From: a virus
Direction: 5' to 3' (one strand)
Virus record (IMG/VR): IMGVR_UViG_3300035698_016806
Span: 38,563 to 102,562 of that record
DNA length: 64,000 nt
Positions 8,224-16,100 of this stretch are shown piece after piece. The notes beneath the pieces were generated by a model. The model ran no database searches. It worked only from the letters and a program-made list of their open reading frames with translations, and was not told the origin of the DNA. Each line of letters opens with the position of its first letter. Position 1 is the stretch's first letter. The position numbers were made by a program, and so were the translations under genes.

Positions 8224-8249
8224 ATAATTCTTAAAAAGGAGATTTAAAA

Positions 8250-9410
8250 ATGGCTAACATTTGGGAACATCCCTCAGTAATTGCAATGGAAGCTTTGACA
8301 CATTTGGAAGATGCATTGGTCATAGCACCATTATGCGCCAAAGACGTAACAAGTGATTTCACCACTAAATCAAACGGCTGGAAAGTCGGCGATGAAGTAT
8401 CTTTTAGAACTCATGGTGAATATGAAGTTGATGAGTTTACAACCGATATCAGCACACAGGATGTTGCATCCAGCACCAGAGCCTTGAAGATTGAGAAACA
8501 TTTTGATATTTCGATTGCCATTACAGCTTCCGAGCAAGCTATGGATCTTGATTCTTTTGTGGATCAGATCATCATCCCCGCCACATACAAACTTGCCGAA
8601 AAAGTAGATACGTTTATTGGTACGAAACTTCTCCAAGGTGCTGGAGCTTATTACAGTACTGGTCTTTTTGAAACTGCTGCTGATATTGCCCTGGCGAGAA
8701 AAAACGCAACTCTGCAACAGTTGGCAATGAATCGTTTCTGTCTGGTAGATCTTGACATTGAAGCAACTCTCCTGGGTCAGACATGGTTTAATCAGTCCCA
8801 GACCCGTGGTGCAGATGGTGAAACTACTCTCCGTAATGCTGACATGGGCCGGGTAATGGGGATGGATTTCTTCTCCAGTATTGCTTTTCCGACAGAAGCT
8901 GCCCTGTATGCAGTGGGTACAATGGGAGCTACAACCACTGATTCTGCTTCCGGAACCAAAAATCTTATTGGTGGGAAGGTTCTCACCATTGATGCCCCTG
9001 GTGCTGGAACTATTGTTGCAGGAGATAGAATTATTGTTGCCGGGGCCAGGCGGCCATTGATTGCTGCTGCTGATGTGGCGGATACTACATCCATCACCAC
9101 CATTGCTCTGCGTGATCCCATTGCTGAAGTTCTTGCTGATGCTGCATCCGTAACTGTTGCTGCTGTTGGTAAAAATGTTCAGCATCACGGCGTTATTATG
9201 GATGACAGATCTCTTGCAATTGCATTTCCTATTCTTGATCTTCCTGAAGATCGGGTAGCTGCAACTGTATCCAACAATGGCGTAAGTATTCGTATTGTTA
9301 AAGGTTATGATCTTGCCAAGAAGAAAACTACAATGTCTCTTGATCTCCTGTGTGGTGGTTTTGCTCTTGATCCCCGTCGAATCACAATGATCGGTGACAA
9401 GTCAGCATAA
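8250..9410 (+). CDS. major capsid protein (P22 coat-like)
   Basis: The 386-residue protein builds the capsid shell with the HK97 fold. The segment HFDISIAITASEQAMDLDSF followed by IIIPATYKLAEKVDTFIG is the hallmark of the P22 coat superfamily, and these coats usually partner DUF4055 portals. Residues about 235-310 (VLTIDAPGAGTIVAGDRI and following) look like an inserted beta domain, comparable to the I-domain position of P22 coat. The ribosome-binding site AAAAAGGAG and a dedicated promoter suggest high expression. Codon use here is richer in G and C than in its neighbours, as expected for a strongly translated gene. Confidence 0.9.
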   Translation: MANIWEHPSVIAMEALTHLEDALVIAPLCAKDVTSDFTTKSNGWKVGDEVSFRTHGEYEVDEFTTDISTQDVASSTRALKIEKHFDISIAITASEQAMDLDSFVDQIIIPATYKLAEKVDTFIGTKLLQGAGAYYSTGLFETAADIALARKNATLQQLAMNRFCLVDLDIEATLLGQTWFNQSQTRGADGETTLRNADMGRVMGMDFFSSIAFPTEAALYAVGTMGATTTDSASGTKNLIGGKVLTIDAPGAGTIVAGDRIIVAGARRPLIAAADVADTTSITTIALRDPIAEVLADAASVTVAAVGKNVQHHGVIMDDRSLAIAFPILDLPEDRVAATVSNNGVSIRIVKGYDLAKKKTTMSLDLLCGGFALDPRRITMIGDKSA

Positions 9411-9434
9411 TTAATTTAAATTAAGCCTAAACAA

Positions 9435-9456
9435 TCCCTGAATTAATTTTCAGGGA
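9435..9456 (+). promoter_or_regulatory. hairpin just after the coat gene
   Basis: TCCCTGAA (9435-9442) and TTCAGGGA (9449-9456) form an 8-bp stem with a 6-nt loop, and the right arm runs into the GAGAAGGAG ribosome-binding site of the next gene. No T-run follows, so it is more likely to lower downstream translation or protect coat mRNA than to terminate. Confidence 0.5.
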
Positions 9457-9469
9457 GAAGGAGTACCAA

Positions 9470-9685
9470 ATGAAGCTTTTCAAAGGCGATAGAATCATGC
9501 AGAGCGTAGACAAACACCAATTGCAGGATTGTCTCGATGCCGGATGGAGCAGAACAAAGGAAACAAAGGTTCCTGTAGAAGTCCTTGAAAAAGTGGAAGT
9601 CCCTGAAAAAGTGGGAGTCCCTGAACCTGTAGCGAAAGTGAAAATTGCCACAAAGAAAAAACTTAAATCAATTAAGAAAAAATAG
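9470..9685 (+). CDS. small virion-cluster protein with Val-Pro-Glu repeats
   Basis: The 71-residue protein has an N-terminal motif (FKGDRIMQSVDKHQLQDCLD then AGW) seen in many small phage proteins that sit right after the coat gene. It continues with a repeated VPVEVLEKVEVPEKV-type stretch and a Lys-rich end. It probably belongs to head maturation or head-tail joining because of its place, but no direct function can be read from it. Strong ribosome-binding site GAAGGAG. Confidence 0.65.
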   Translation: MKLFKGDRIMQSVDKHQLQDCLDAGWSRTKETKVPVEVLEKVEVPEKVGVPEPVAKVKIATKKKLKSIKKK

Positions 9686-9694
9686 GAGGTTTAG

Positions 9695-10195
9695 ATGGCT
9701 TTAAATGCGATATTAGGTGATGCATTTGCCAACTCCTATGTTACTGCGGCTGAAGCGGAGGTATACTTTGAAGATCGTATGCATTCCTCGGCCTGGGACA
9801 CTGTTGATGACGGTGATCCTCTTTTGATCTCAGCATCACAAATGTTAGATTGGTATGTTAAGTGGAAAGGGGATAAAGCTACTGCTGCACAGGCAAGACA
9901 ATGGCCCAGGACAGATGTTACTCGCCCAGATGGTACTGAAATTGATGAGGACGCTTTACCCCCCGAAGTAAAAATTGCTGTATACGAATTAGCGTTTATG
10001 AATATAGGTGCTGATCGAACTGCTGAAGATCCTTTGGCTGGAATCGGACAGCTTAAAGCCGGTTCCCTTATGATTAAAGCTGGTGCTGAAAAACCAAATC
10101 AAACCAATCCGAAAGTTATTCCCTCTCACGTATATCAAATCATATCTGATTTGTATATTAAGAGTGGTGGTACAGTTTGGTTGGATAGGGCATAA
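9695..10195 (+). CDS. head-tail connector protein (phage DnaT-like / gp6-like)
   Basis: The 166-residue protein shows the family pattern NSYVTAAEAEVYFEDRMHSS, then LDWYVKWKGDKATAAQARQW and PRTDVTRPDG. That is the helical adaptor often annotated as DnaT-like ssDNA-binding protein but encoded in head-completion clusters. It should form the adaptor ring under the portal. GGAGG precedes the ATG. The next gene starts 1 nt after its stop. Confidence 0.78.
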   Translation: MALNAILGDAFANSYVTAAEAEVYFEDRMHSSAWDTVDDGDPLLISASQMLDWYVKWKGDKATAAQARQWPRTDVTRPDGTEIDEDALPPEVKIAVYELAFMNIGADRTAEDPLAGIGQLKAGSLMIKAGAEKPNQTNPKVIPSHVYQIISDLYIKSGGTVWLDRA

Positions 10196-10196
10196 T

Positions 10197-10559
10197 ATGA
10201 CAAGTATCAGAAATACATTTTTAAAGGGTGTTGAGACTGTTTTCGATGTATTCAATGAAGCAGTTAAAACCGGCGTTTATACGGTGATTACAGACGATGG
10301 GTTTGATGATATCTCAACTACTACTGATACCGTTCGATGCATCTTTGAAACACTAAAAGAGAAGGATTTAAACAGTCTTTCTTTTTCCAAGTTAATCCAG
10401 CCTCAAGATGTTGTTGCTTTAATGCCTTCTGTTGATTTGGTTAATTGTGTAATGACCACCACAGGAACAATTTTGTTTGATGAAGACAAATATAGTGTAA
10501 TTGCTTTTGAAGTCGATCCAATGACTGTTATTTATACACTTCTTTTTAGGAAAGTATAA
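10197..10559 (+). CDS. head closure (stopper) protein candidate
   Basis: ATG 10197 follows the previous stop directly (TAATATG); an upstream in-frame start lies inside the preceding gene and is not used. The 120-residue product is mostly beta, with a C-terminal segment DEDKYSVIAFEVDPMTVIYTLLF typical of small beta-barrel neck proteins. It occupies the head-closure slot between connector and gp10-like genes. The assignment is positional. Confidence 0.55.
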   Translation: MTSIRNTFLKGVETVFDVFNEAVKTGVYTVITDDGFDDISTTTDTVRCIFETLKEKDLNSLSFSKLIQPQDVVALMPSVDLVNCVMTTTGTILFDEDKYSVIAFEVDPMTVIYTLLFRKV

Positions 10560-10560
10560 C

Positions 10561-11022
10561 ATGGCTAACACGTTTGCAGATTTATTTAAATTCTTGGATT
10601 CAGTTCCAGAAGATATCCGAGTTAAGATAAAACGGGTATTTTCTAAGACGAAGTCTGATCTTTTGTTGAGTGAGCTTCGTGCCCATTCACCTGTGTTTAC
10701 AGGAAGATACAGGGATGCTTGGCGTGTTGACAGAGCAAGATTTACTGATGGAAGTGTTATTGCTGGTTTACGGATATACAATGAAACCCCCTATGCTGAA
10801 GCAATGGAATATGGAGCAGGGATAGGGGGATCTCCTTGGCCTTGGTATCCGAGAGTTAGGACAGGAAAGCTTGTCGAATTTGAAGGAAAAGTTTGGGCCG
10901 GAGGTCTTGATCCTGGAGGGAAAAAATCCCTTGGTGGTGCCATTTATCGAGTTAGTGCAAAACACAGAGATTTCAGAGCTTTAACCAAAGAAATTGCTGA
11001 TGCCGTTGTAAAAGGGTGGTAA
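10561..11022 (+). CDS. HK97 gp10-like tail/neck completion protein
   Basis: The 153-residue protein contains the hallmark LRAHSPVFTGRYRDAWRVDR followed by YNETPYAEAMEYGAG, matching the HK97 gp10 / tail-completion family. The Pro-Trp segment GSPWPWYPR is characteristic too. It joins tail terminator to head neck. It begins 1 nt after the previous stop and overlaps none. Confidence 0.85.
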   Translation: MANTFADLFKFLDSVPEDIRVKIKRVFSKTKSDLLLSELRAHSPVFTGRYRDAWRVDRARFTDGSVIAGLRIYNETPYAEAMEYGAGIGGSPWPWYPRVRTGKLVEFEGKVWAGGLDPGGKKSLGGAIYRVSAKHRDFRALTKEIADAVVKGW

Positions 11023-11024
11023 TA

Positions 11025-11465
11025 ATGAGTGATAATAGAGAAGCTGGATTAGTAGAAATTTATGACCGTATAAAAGCAAATCGGGTTGTATTGGGTCTTA
11101 ATTCTTTTAAAAGAACACCAACTGTTCCAGTTAAGGAATCCGATTTAACTTGTGTTTTAATGATTGAAGGTGAAGATATGATCATTAAAAAATCCAGCAG
11201 AGGCACAACAGGCTATCCAGCAACAAGACTCTTAACTGTTACTATTGAAGTCATTGCAGAAAAAACAATTGATGTGAAGCAAATTACCCGAGATTTGAGG
11301 GGTGTAATCTTTACTGATAGGGTAACAGGGAATCCATCATCAATTGTTGCTGATAATGTTTTTATCCATGAAAACCGCATGGAAGGTCCAATGGGATTTG
11401 GGTTGCCTGGCATTATTGGGATGCGTTTAATTTTAGATTTAATTTATACTGACAATGGTTTATAA
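11025..11465 (+). CDS. tail terminator protein (gpU-like)
   Basis: The 146-residue protein from ATG 11025 (AAAGGGTGG upstream) ends with GLPGIIGMRLILDLIYTDNG, the C-terminal strand pair usual for tail terminators, and it sits between gp10-like and tail tube genes. It should cap the tail tube and fix its length. A GTG start 9 nt earlier is possible but would overlap the preceding stop. Confidence 0.7.
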   Translation: MSDNREAGLVEIYDRIKANRVVLGLNSFKRTPTVPVKESDLTCVLMIEGEDMIIKKSSRGTTGYPATRLLTVTIEVIAEKTIDVKQITRDLRGVIFTDRVTGNPSSIVADNVFIHENRMEGPMGFGLPGIIGMRLILDLIYTDNGL

Positions 11466-11487
11466 ATAATAATTTTAGGAGGTCCAA

Positions 11488-12315
11488 ATGGCCAAAAGTC
11501 CAAACACCGACAATTATACACTTGGCAAAGGCGTGGTATATTTTAATCAGCTTGTTTCCGATGAGTACACAGGCGAACGAGATCTTGGGAATGCCCCCGC
11601 TTTTACATTCAACATTGCTCTTGAAAAACTTGAGCATTACAGTTCCAGAGGTGGTTTGAAAGCAAAGGATAAAGAAATTATTTCCCAGATTACTCCTGGT
11701 CTTTCTTTTACACTTGATGAAGTGAATAAGGAAAATTTTGCTTTGTTGACTTTGGGTACTATCACAGCAACCACTCAGGCTGGTGCTACAATAACTGATG
11801 AAGAAATTAAAGATGCACATCTTGGCATGAGAATGCTTACCAGTAAACGTGCAATTTCTGCTGTTATTATTGGTGATGATGCAACACCAACAATTACATA
11901 CGTAGCTGGTCCTGCATCTAATCCTCTGGCGAATTATGAAATTAGTACAACTCTGAAAGATGCTGTTATTGGGCGTATTTTGATCCATGAAGATCAATCG
12001 GGCTGTGTTGCAAAAATTACAGAAGGTCAAACTTTGTTTGTGGACTATACTTCCGGTGCGATTGCCTATGATAAGATTTCGGCGTTTGCAAATACTCAGG
12101 TTGAAGGTTTCTTACGTTTTGTTTCTGACAATCCTGCTGGACTCCAACAGGAATTACAGGTATGGCGAGTTTCCTTGACTCCGAGTGGTGATACTGCTTT
12201 GATCGGTGATGACTGGAGTACCCTCGGATTCACTGGTGAGATTCTGAAGGACGAGACAAATCATGCGTCTTCTCCTTATGCTGATATTATCATGAATCAA
12301 GTATCCACTGCATAA
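11488..12315 (+). CDS. major tail tube protein
   Basis: The 275-residue protein starts with the usual tube pattern (LGKGVVYFNQ, then RDLGNAPAFTFNIALEKLEHYSSRGG) in which a tagged strand and an 'EHYSS..G' motif mark the beta-sandwich of siphovirus tube subunits. Ribosome-binding site TAGGAGG is near perfect. It is followed by a hairpin and then by the G/GT chaperones and tape measure, in lambda order. Confidence 0.88.
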   Translation: MAKSPNTDNYTLGKGVVYFNQLVSDEYTGERDLGNAPAFTFNIALEKLEHYSSRGGLKAKDKEIISQITPGLSFTLDEVNKENFALLTLGTITATTQAGATITDEEIKDAHLGMRMLTSKRAISAVIIGDDATPTITYVAGPASNPLANYEISTTLKDAVIGRILIHEDQSGCVAKITEGQTLFVDYTSGAIAYDKISAFANTQVEGFLRFVSDNPAGLQQELQVWRVSLTPSGDTALIGDDWSTLGFTGEILKDETNHASSPYADIIMNQVSTA

Positions 12316-12338
12316 AGTAGTTTTATAATTTAAAAACT

Positions 12339-12380
12339 GTGTCCGAGAACCATTGAAACAAGAAGAAAGTTCCCGGACAC
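12339..12380 (+). terminator. hairpin after the tail tube gene
   Basis: GTGTCCGAGAAC (12339-12350) pairs with GTTCCCGGACAC (12369-12380) with one mismatch and an 18-nt loop. It has no T-run, so it may be a partial terminator or an RNA-processing site that lets the tube gene be expressed above the tail genes downstream. Confidence 0.5.
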
Positions 12381-12411
12381 ATAAACCAACATTAAAAAGA
12401 AGGAAAGACTT

Positions 12412-12837
12412 ATGACTACCTCAACAAGACAGTCCTTGTCAATTGATCTGGATACCCTATTTCCAGGAGAATCATTAAAAATAGGAAATTCCCATGTAAT
12501 TATTCGTCCACTGAGCTTACAACAAATCGCAACTGTTTCCCTGAAGGTAAAAGACTTTTTGCAGGAAATGGGAAGGAAAGATATCACTTTTTCAAATTAT
12601 GAAAGTGGTGCCAATATGGTAGAAGTAGTTGTTACTCTGTTACAAGAATTTCCTGATGTATTGGAGGAAGTCACCAATATTGCTGTTGCCGATCTTGAAC
12701 AATTACCACTTGATGTGGTAGTTGAATTGGTCGGGCTTGTTATTGAAGTGAATATGAAATCCAAGGATACATTGGAAAAAAACTTCAAGAGCTTGGCCGA
12801 GAAATTCACGGATCAAGCTCCACTAATCAAAAAGTAG
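12412..12837 (+). CDS. tail assembly chaperone (gpG-like)
   Basis: The 141-residue acidic protein lies between tail tube and tape measure, the place and size of lambda gpG (140 residues). It should coat the tape measure protein during tail assembly. GAAGGAAAGACTT precedes the start. The last codons are ATC AAA AAG TAG, where a -1 shift would continue into the T region. Confidence 0.78.
   Translation: MTTSTRQSLSIDLDTLFPGESLKIGNSHVIIRPLSLQQIATVSLKVKDFLQEMGRKDITFSNYESGANMVEVVVTLLQEFPDVLEEVTNIAVADLEQLPLDVVVELVGLVIEVNMKSKDTLEKNFKSLAEKFTDQAPLIKK
12828..12837 (+). promoter_or_regulatory. probable -1 frameshift site of the G/GT pair
   Basis: The zero-frame codons AAA AAG TAG end the G gene. The heptamer is C-AAA-AAG, imperfect in the P-site but with a strong A-site slip (AAG to AAA). 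The -1 frame is open well upstream and continues as GTA GAA GAT without a start codon, which is the classic G-T arrangement. Confidence 0.6.
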
Positions 12838-13154
12838 AAGATGTAGAGGAGGATAGCAAAGGGATATCTTTTGCTATCCAGACATTAGTAACAAACGGTC
12901 ATTCTTGGACCGATATAAAAAACTACACTTTGGCTGAGATAGGAACTTTTTTTAAAACAGTAGTATTGGTTGAGAGAAAAGAACAAGCTTCAACTTTTTC
13001 TAATATGTGGCTGGGGAACAACTTACCTTTTGATGAGTATAAAAAGAGATTGGCAGATTACGGAGTTAAAGAACCCAAACCAAAAGAACCCACAGCGAAA
13101 GAGGTTAAAAATGATTGGAATAGGTTAGCTTCATTTTTAGCAACAGGGAGTTAA
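12834..13154 (+). CDS. T extension of the tail assembly chaperone (gpGT-like)
   Basis: Read in the -1 frame this stretch gives 106 residues (VEDVEEDSKGISFAIQ to LASFLATGS) that would be fused to G to make a 247-residue GT protein by frameshifting. It has no good start of its own: the only candidate, TTG 12930, cuts off the conserved part SWTDIKNYTLAEIGTFF and has no ribosome-binding site. In the lambda system the T part binds tail tube subunits while G binds the tape measure. The tape measure gene begins 1 nt after its stop. Confidence 0.75.
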   Translation, partial: VEDVEEDSKGISFAIQTLVTNGHSWTDIKNYTLAEIGTFFKTVVLVERKEQASTFSNMWLGNNLPFDEYKKRLADYGVKEPKPKEPTAKEVKNDWNRLASFLATGS

Positions 13155-13155
13155 T

Positions 13156-16100
13156 ATGGCAGACAATGTTAAAAAACAGGTAGAAATAGTTTTTAAAGTT
13201 ATCGGGGTTGATTTAGATAATGTAGACAAACTATCTATAATGTTTAAAAATCTTCAGACTGTTGTGGATGAGACTACTGCTAAAGTTAATACGTTCAATG
13301 AATCACTGAAAAACATTAAAGCTCCTCCAGAGTTAAGTGCAGTAATCACTCCTCTAAAAGAACTGTCCAAGATAAAATTGCCATCAGTAGATAAGGTTGT
13401 CGAGGGGTTGCAAAAGTTGGTTGCTATGGGGACTCCTCCTGATTTGAAGCCATTTGTAACAGAACTTTCAAAATTCAATGAAATTAAGCTTCCAAAGTTA
13501 ACTTCTATGGTCACAGCTATTAAGAATCTTGTATCTATTTCTTTTCAAGGATTCAGTGGAAGAATTAACATTGTCAGAAGAAATTTAAGAAAATTAGCTG
13601 CAATTAATGTCGATAGTCTTGCTTCTGTTCTTAAAAATTTAAATAAAATAAATTTAAGTAAAGTGACAGCCGGTTTAAAGAGGGCTGAAAAAAGTATACG
13701 TGATGTAGGAAACACAGCACAAACAGCAGGACTAAAATTAAGATCGTTTGCTGATAAGGCAAGAACGGTTTTGACTTTCCGTGTAATCTCCAATGCAATT
13801 GTGGCTTTTAACCAAGCGATGTTTGCTGGCAGAGATGCTATCATTGAATATGATCAGGCTTTGAAAGATCTCCAAGCTATTACTGGAGCAACAGCATTTG
13901 AAGTAGCCCAAATGGGTGCTGAGATTTTGAAAGTCGCTGCCACTACTAAATTTTCTGCTTCTGAAGTAGCAGCAGGGATGAGAACAATTGGACAGGCTGG
14001 TTTTTCTGCAAGCGAAGCTGTTGAAACCATGCAAGCTGTCTCTGATTTAGCGACTGGTACTTTATCATCTATGGGTACTACGGTGGATCTTGTTACCACT
14101 GCAATGAGAATATATCAAATAAGTGCTGCTGATTCAGCTATAGTATCTGATGTGTTTGCAAATGCTGTCAACAGATCAAAACTGACCATAGATAAATTAC
14201 GTACAGCAATGAATTATGTTGGTCCAATAGCGAAAGAATCCGGTGTTTCTTTTAAAGAGTTATCAGCTTCTATGATGGTTCTTGCTAATTCTGGTTTACG
14301 GGCATCTACAACTGGTACTGGACTCAGAAGGGTTTTTGCTGAACTTGTAGATCCATCCAAGAAATTAATGGAAGCTGCTCGTAATGCTGGTATAGCTTTG
14401 AATGAACTTGATCCAACTTCTAATTCATTGTCCAGTGTTATTTCTAATCTTGGACTAATAGTAAAGGATACTGGTGTAGCATTTGACATATTTGGAAAAC
14501 GTGGTGCTGCTGCTGTCATAACCCTATCAAATACAGGCAGTGGTTTTGACCAGATGCTTGAGACTGTGAACAGAACTGGCACAGCCGCAAGAATGGCAGC
14601 AGTTCAGATGGAAGGTCTTGGTGTAGCAGCAAAGAATTTAAGAGATAGAATGGGTGTCTTGGCAATAGCTGTTGGTGAGATGGGTGTCACCGATGCAATG
14701 AGAGTCCTTATATCTGTTACCAAAGTCGTTATAGAGAGTTTAACATATTTAGCAAATAACACATTTGTTAAATTTACATCAAAAATAATTTTAGCTACTG
14801 CGGCTGTATTTGGATTAGTTGCAGCTTTCACTGCTCTTAAATCCCTTTTACTTTTGAAATTCATACCTATTGCCATATTCCAAATGACAGGATTGGCAAT
14901 TTCGGTAGTTACTGTAAAAACAGCTATGCTTAGTTTATTAGCAACTATCGCACCTATAGCTGCTGCCCTTGCTGTCATTGGAGGGGTTGCTTATTTTGCA
15001 TTTTCACAATTTAAAAATTCTGCGGAGGAAGCTTCAGAAGCTACGGCAGTATTGGCAATAGAGTTAAATGGTTTAACTAAAAAAGTAAAAAGTTATAGAT
15101 TAGCTACTGTAAATATGGTTAAAGGCTCCAATGAATTGAAGGAATCATCATTGACATTGCGTAGGGAGCTTTTGGAAGTCTCAAGAGGAACAACGGAAGT
15201 TGCTGATGAAGCCTTGGCAGCAGCAGAAGCAATTGATCCTTTAACTGGTGAGATTACTGATGCCTCGGAAGCTCTTGATATATACGCTGAGTCCTTAAAG
15301 AAAGTTCAAAATGCACAATTTGTAAAATCATTAGAAGAAGCTGGTGAAGCTGTACAATTTGTAACTGGCAAAACTAATACATTTAAAACTGGTTTTGTAA
15401 ATATTTTTTCTTCCATCAAAAAAGCTGGTAAGGCCGCTTTTAAAGCATTGAATGCTAAACTTATATCTGATCCTGCTAACACTGCCGCAATGGTCTGGAA
15501 TAGGACTATGACTGGAATTATTACTGATGCTGAAAAAGCCAAAGCAGCATTAAATTTTTCAGCAGCATTTAATGAAGGTAAAAAATCATTCCAAGAGTTA
15601 GCTGATGAGGTTGGTTCATATGATCCTGGTGCTATGGTAGCACAGCAAGTTTCTTTAAAGGAATCATTTATTTTCCTAAAAGCAAGAGCGTCTGAGTACG
15701 TTGATCAATTGAGAGTAGCTGGAACTATTAGTTTAGATGGAAGTGTAGAGGGTTTTGAAAATATAGCTACAAAAGCTGGATTAACTGGAACTGCTCTTGA
15801 AGCCGCAACTGCTGAATTTATAAGACTTAGCACTGCTGCCGAAAGTACATTTGATAATATCATTGAAAAGCAGATCCGGGCTAATGATCCTGAATTTATT
15901 ACCAAATATGTTGATGAGTTTGTAAAAGCTCATGGCAAAATATCTGATGCTCAGATAGATGAGTTAAAAGCTGCTGAAGAATTGAGGCAGCAACGGATAG
16001 AAGATTTCAAACAGTTAAAAATTAATTACGATAAGGCCAAAGCTGAAAATCAGGATATGACTGAATTTAGCAAAGGTCAATATGTGAAAGAAAAAGAACT

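Noticed and set aside
8370-9188. 272-residue minus-strand frame opposite the coat gene
   Set aside because: It is an antisense by-product of the codon use of the coat gene; composition (Ser, Cys, Asn-rich) is not protein-like.
12930-13154. Independent 74-residue gene starting at TTG 12930
   Set aside because: The frame is open far upstream into the G gene and there is no ribosome-binding site; a -1 frameshift fusion explains it better.
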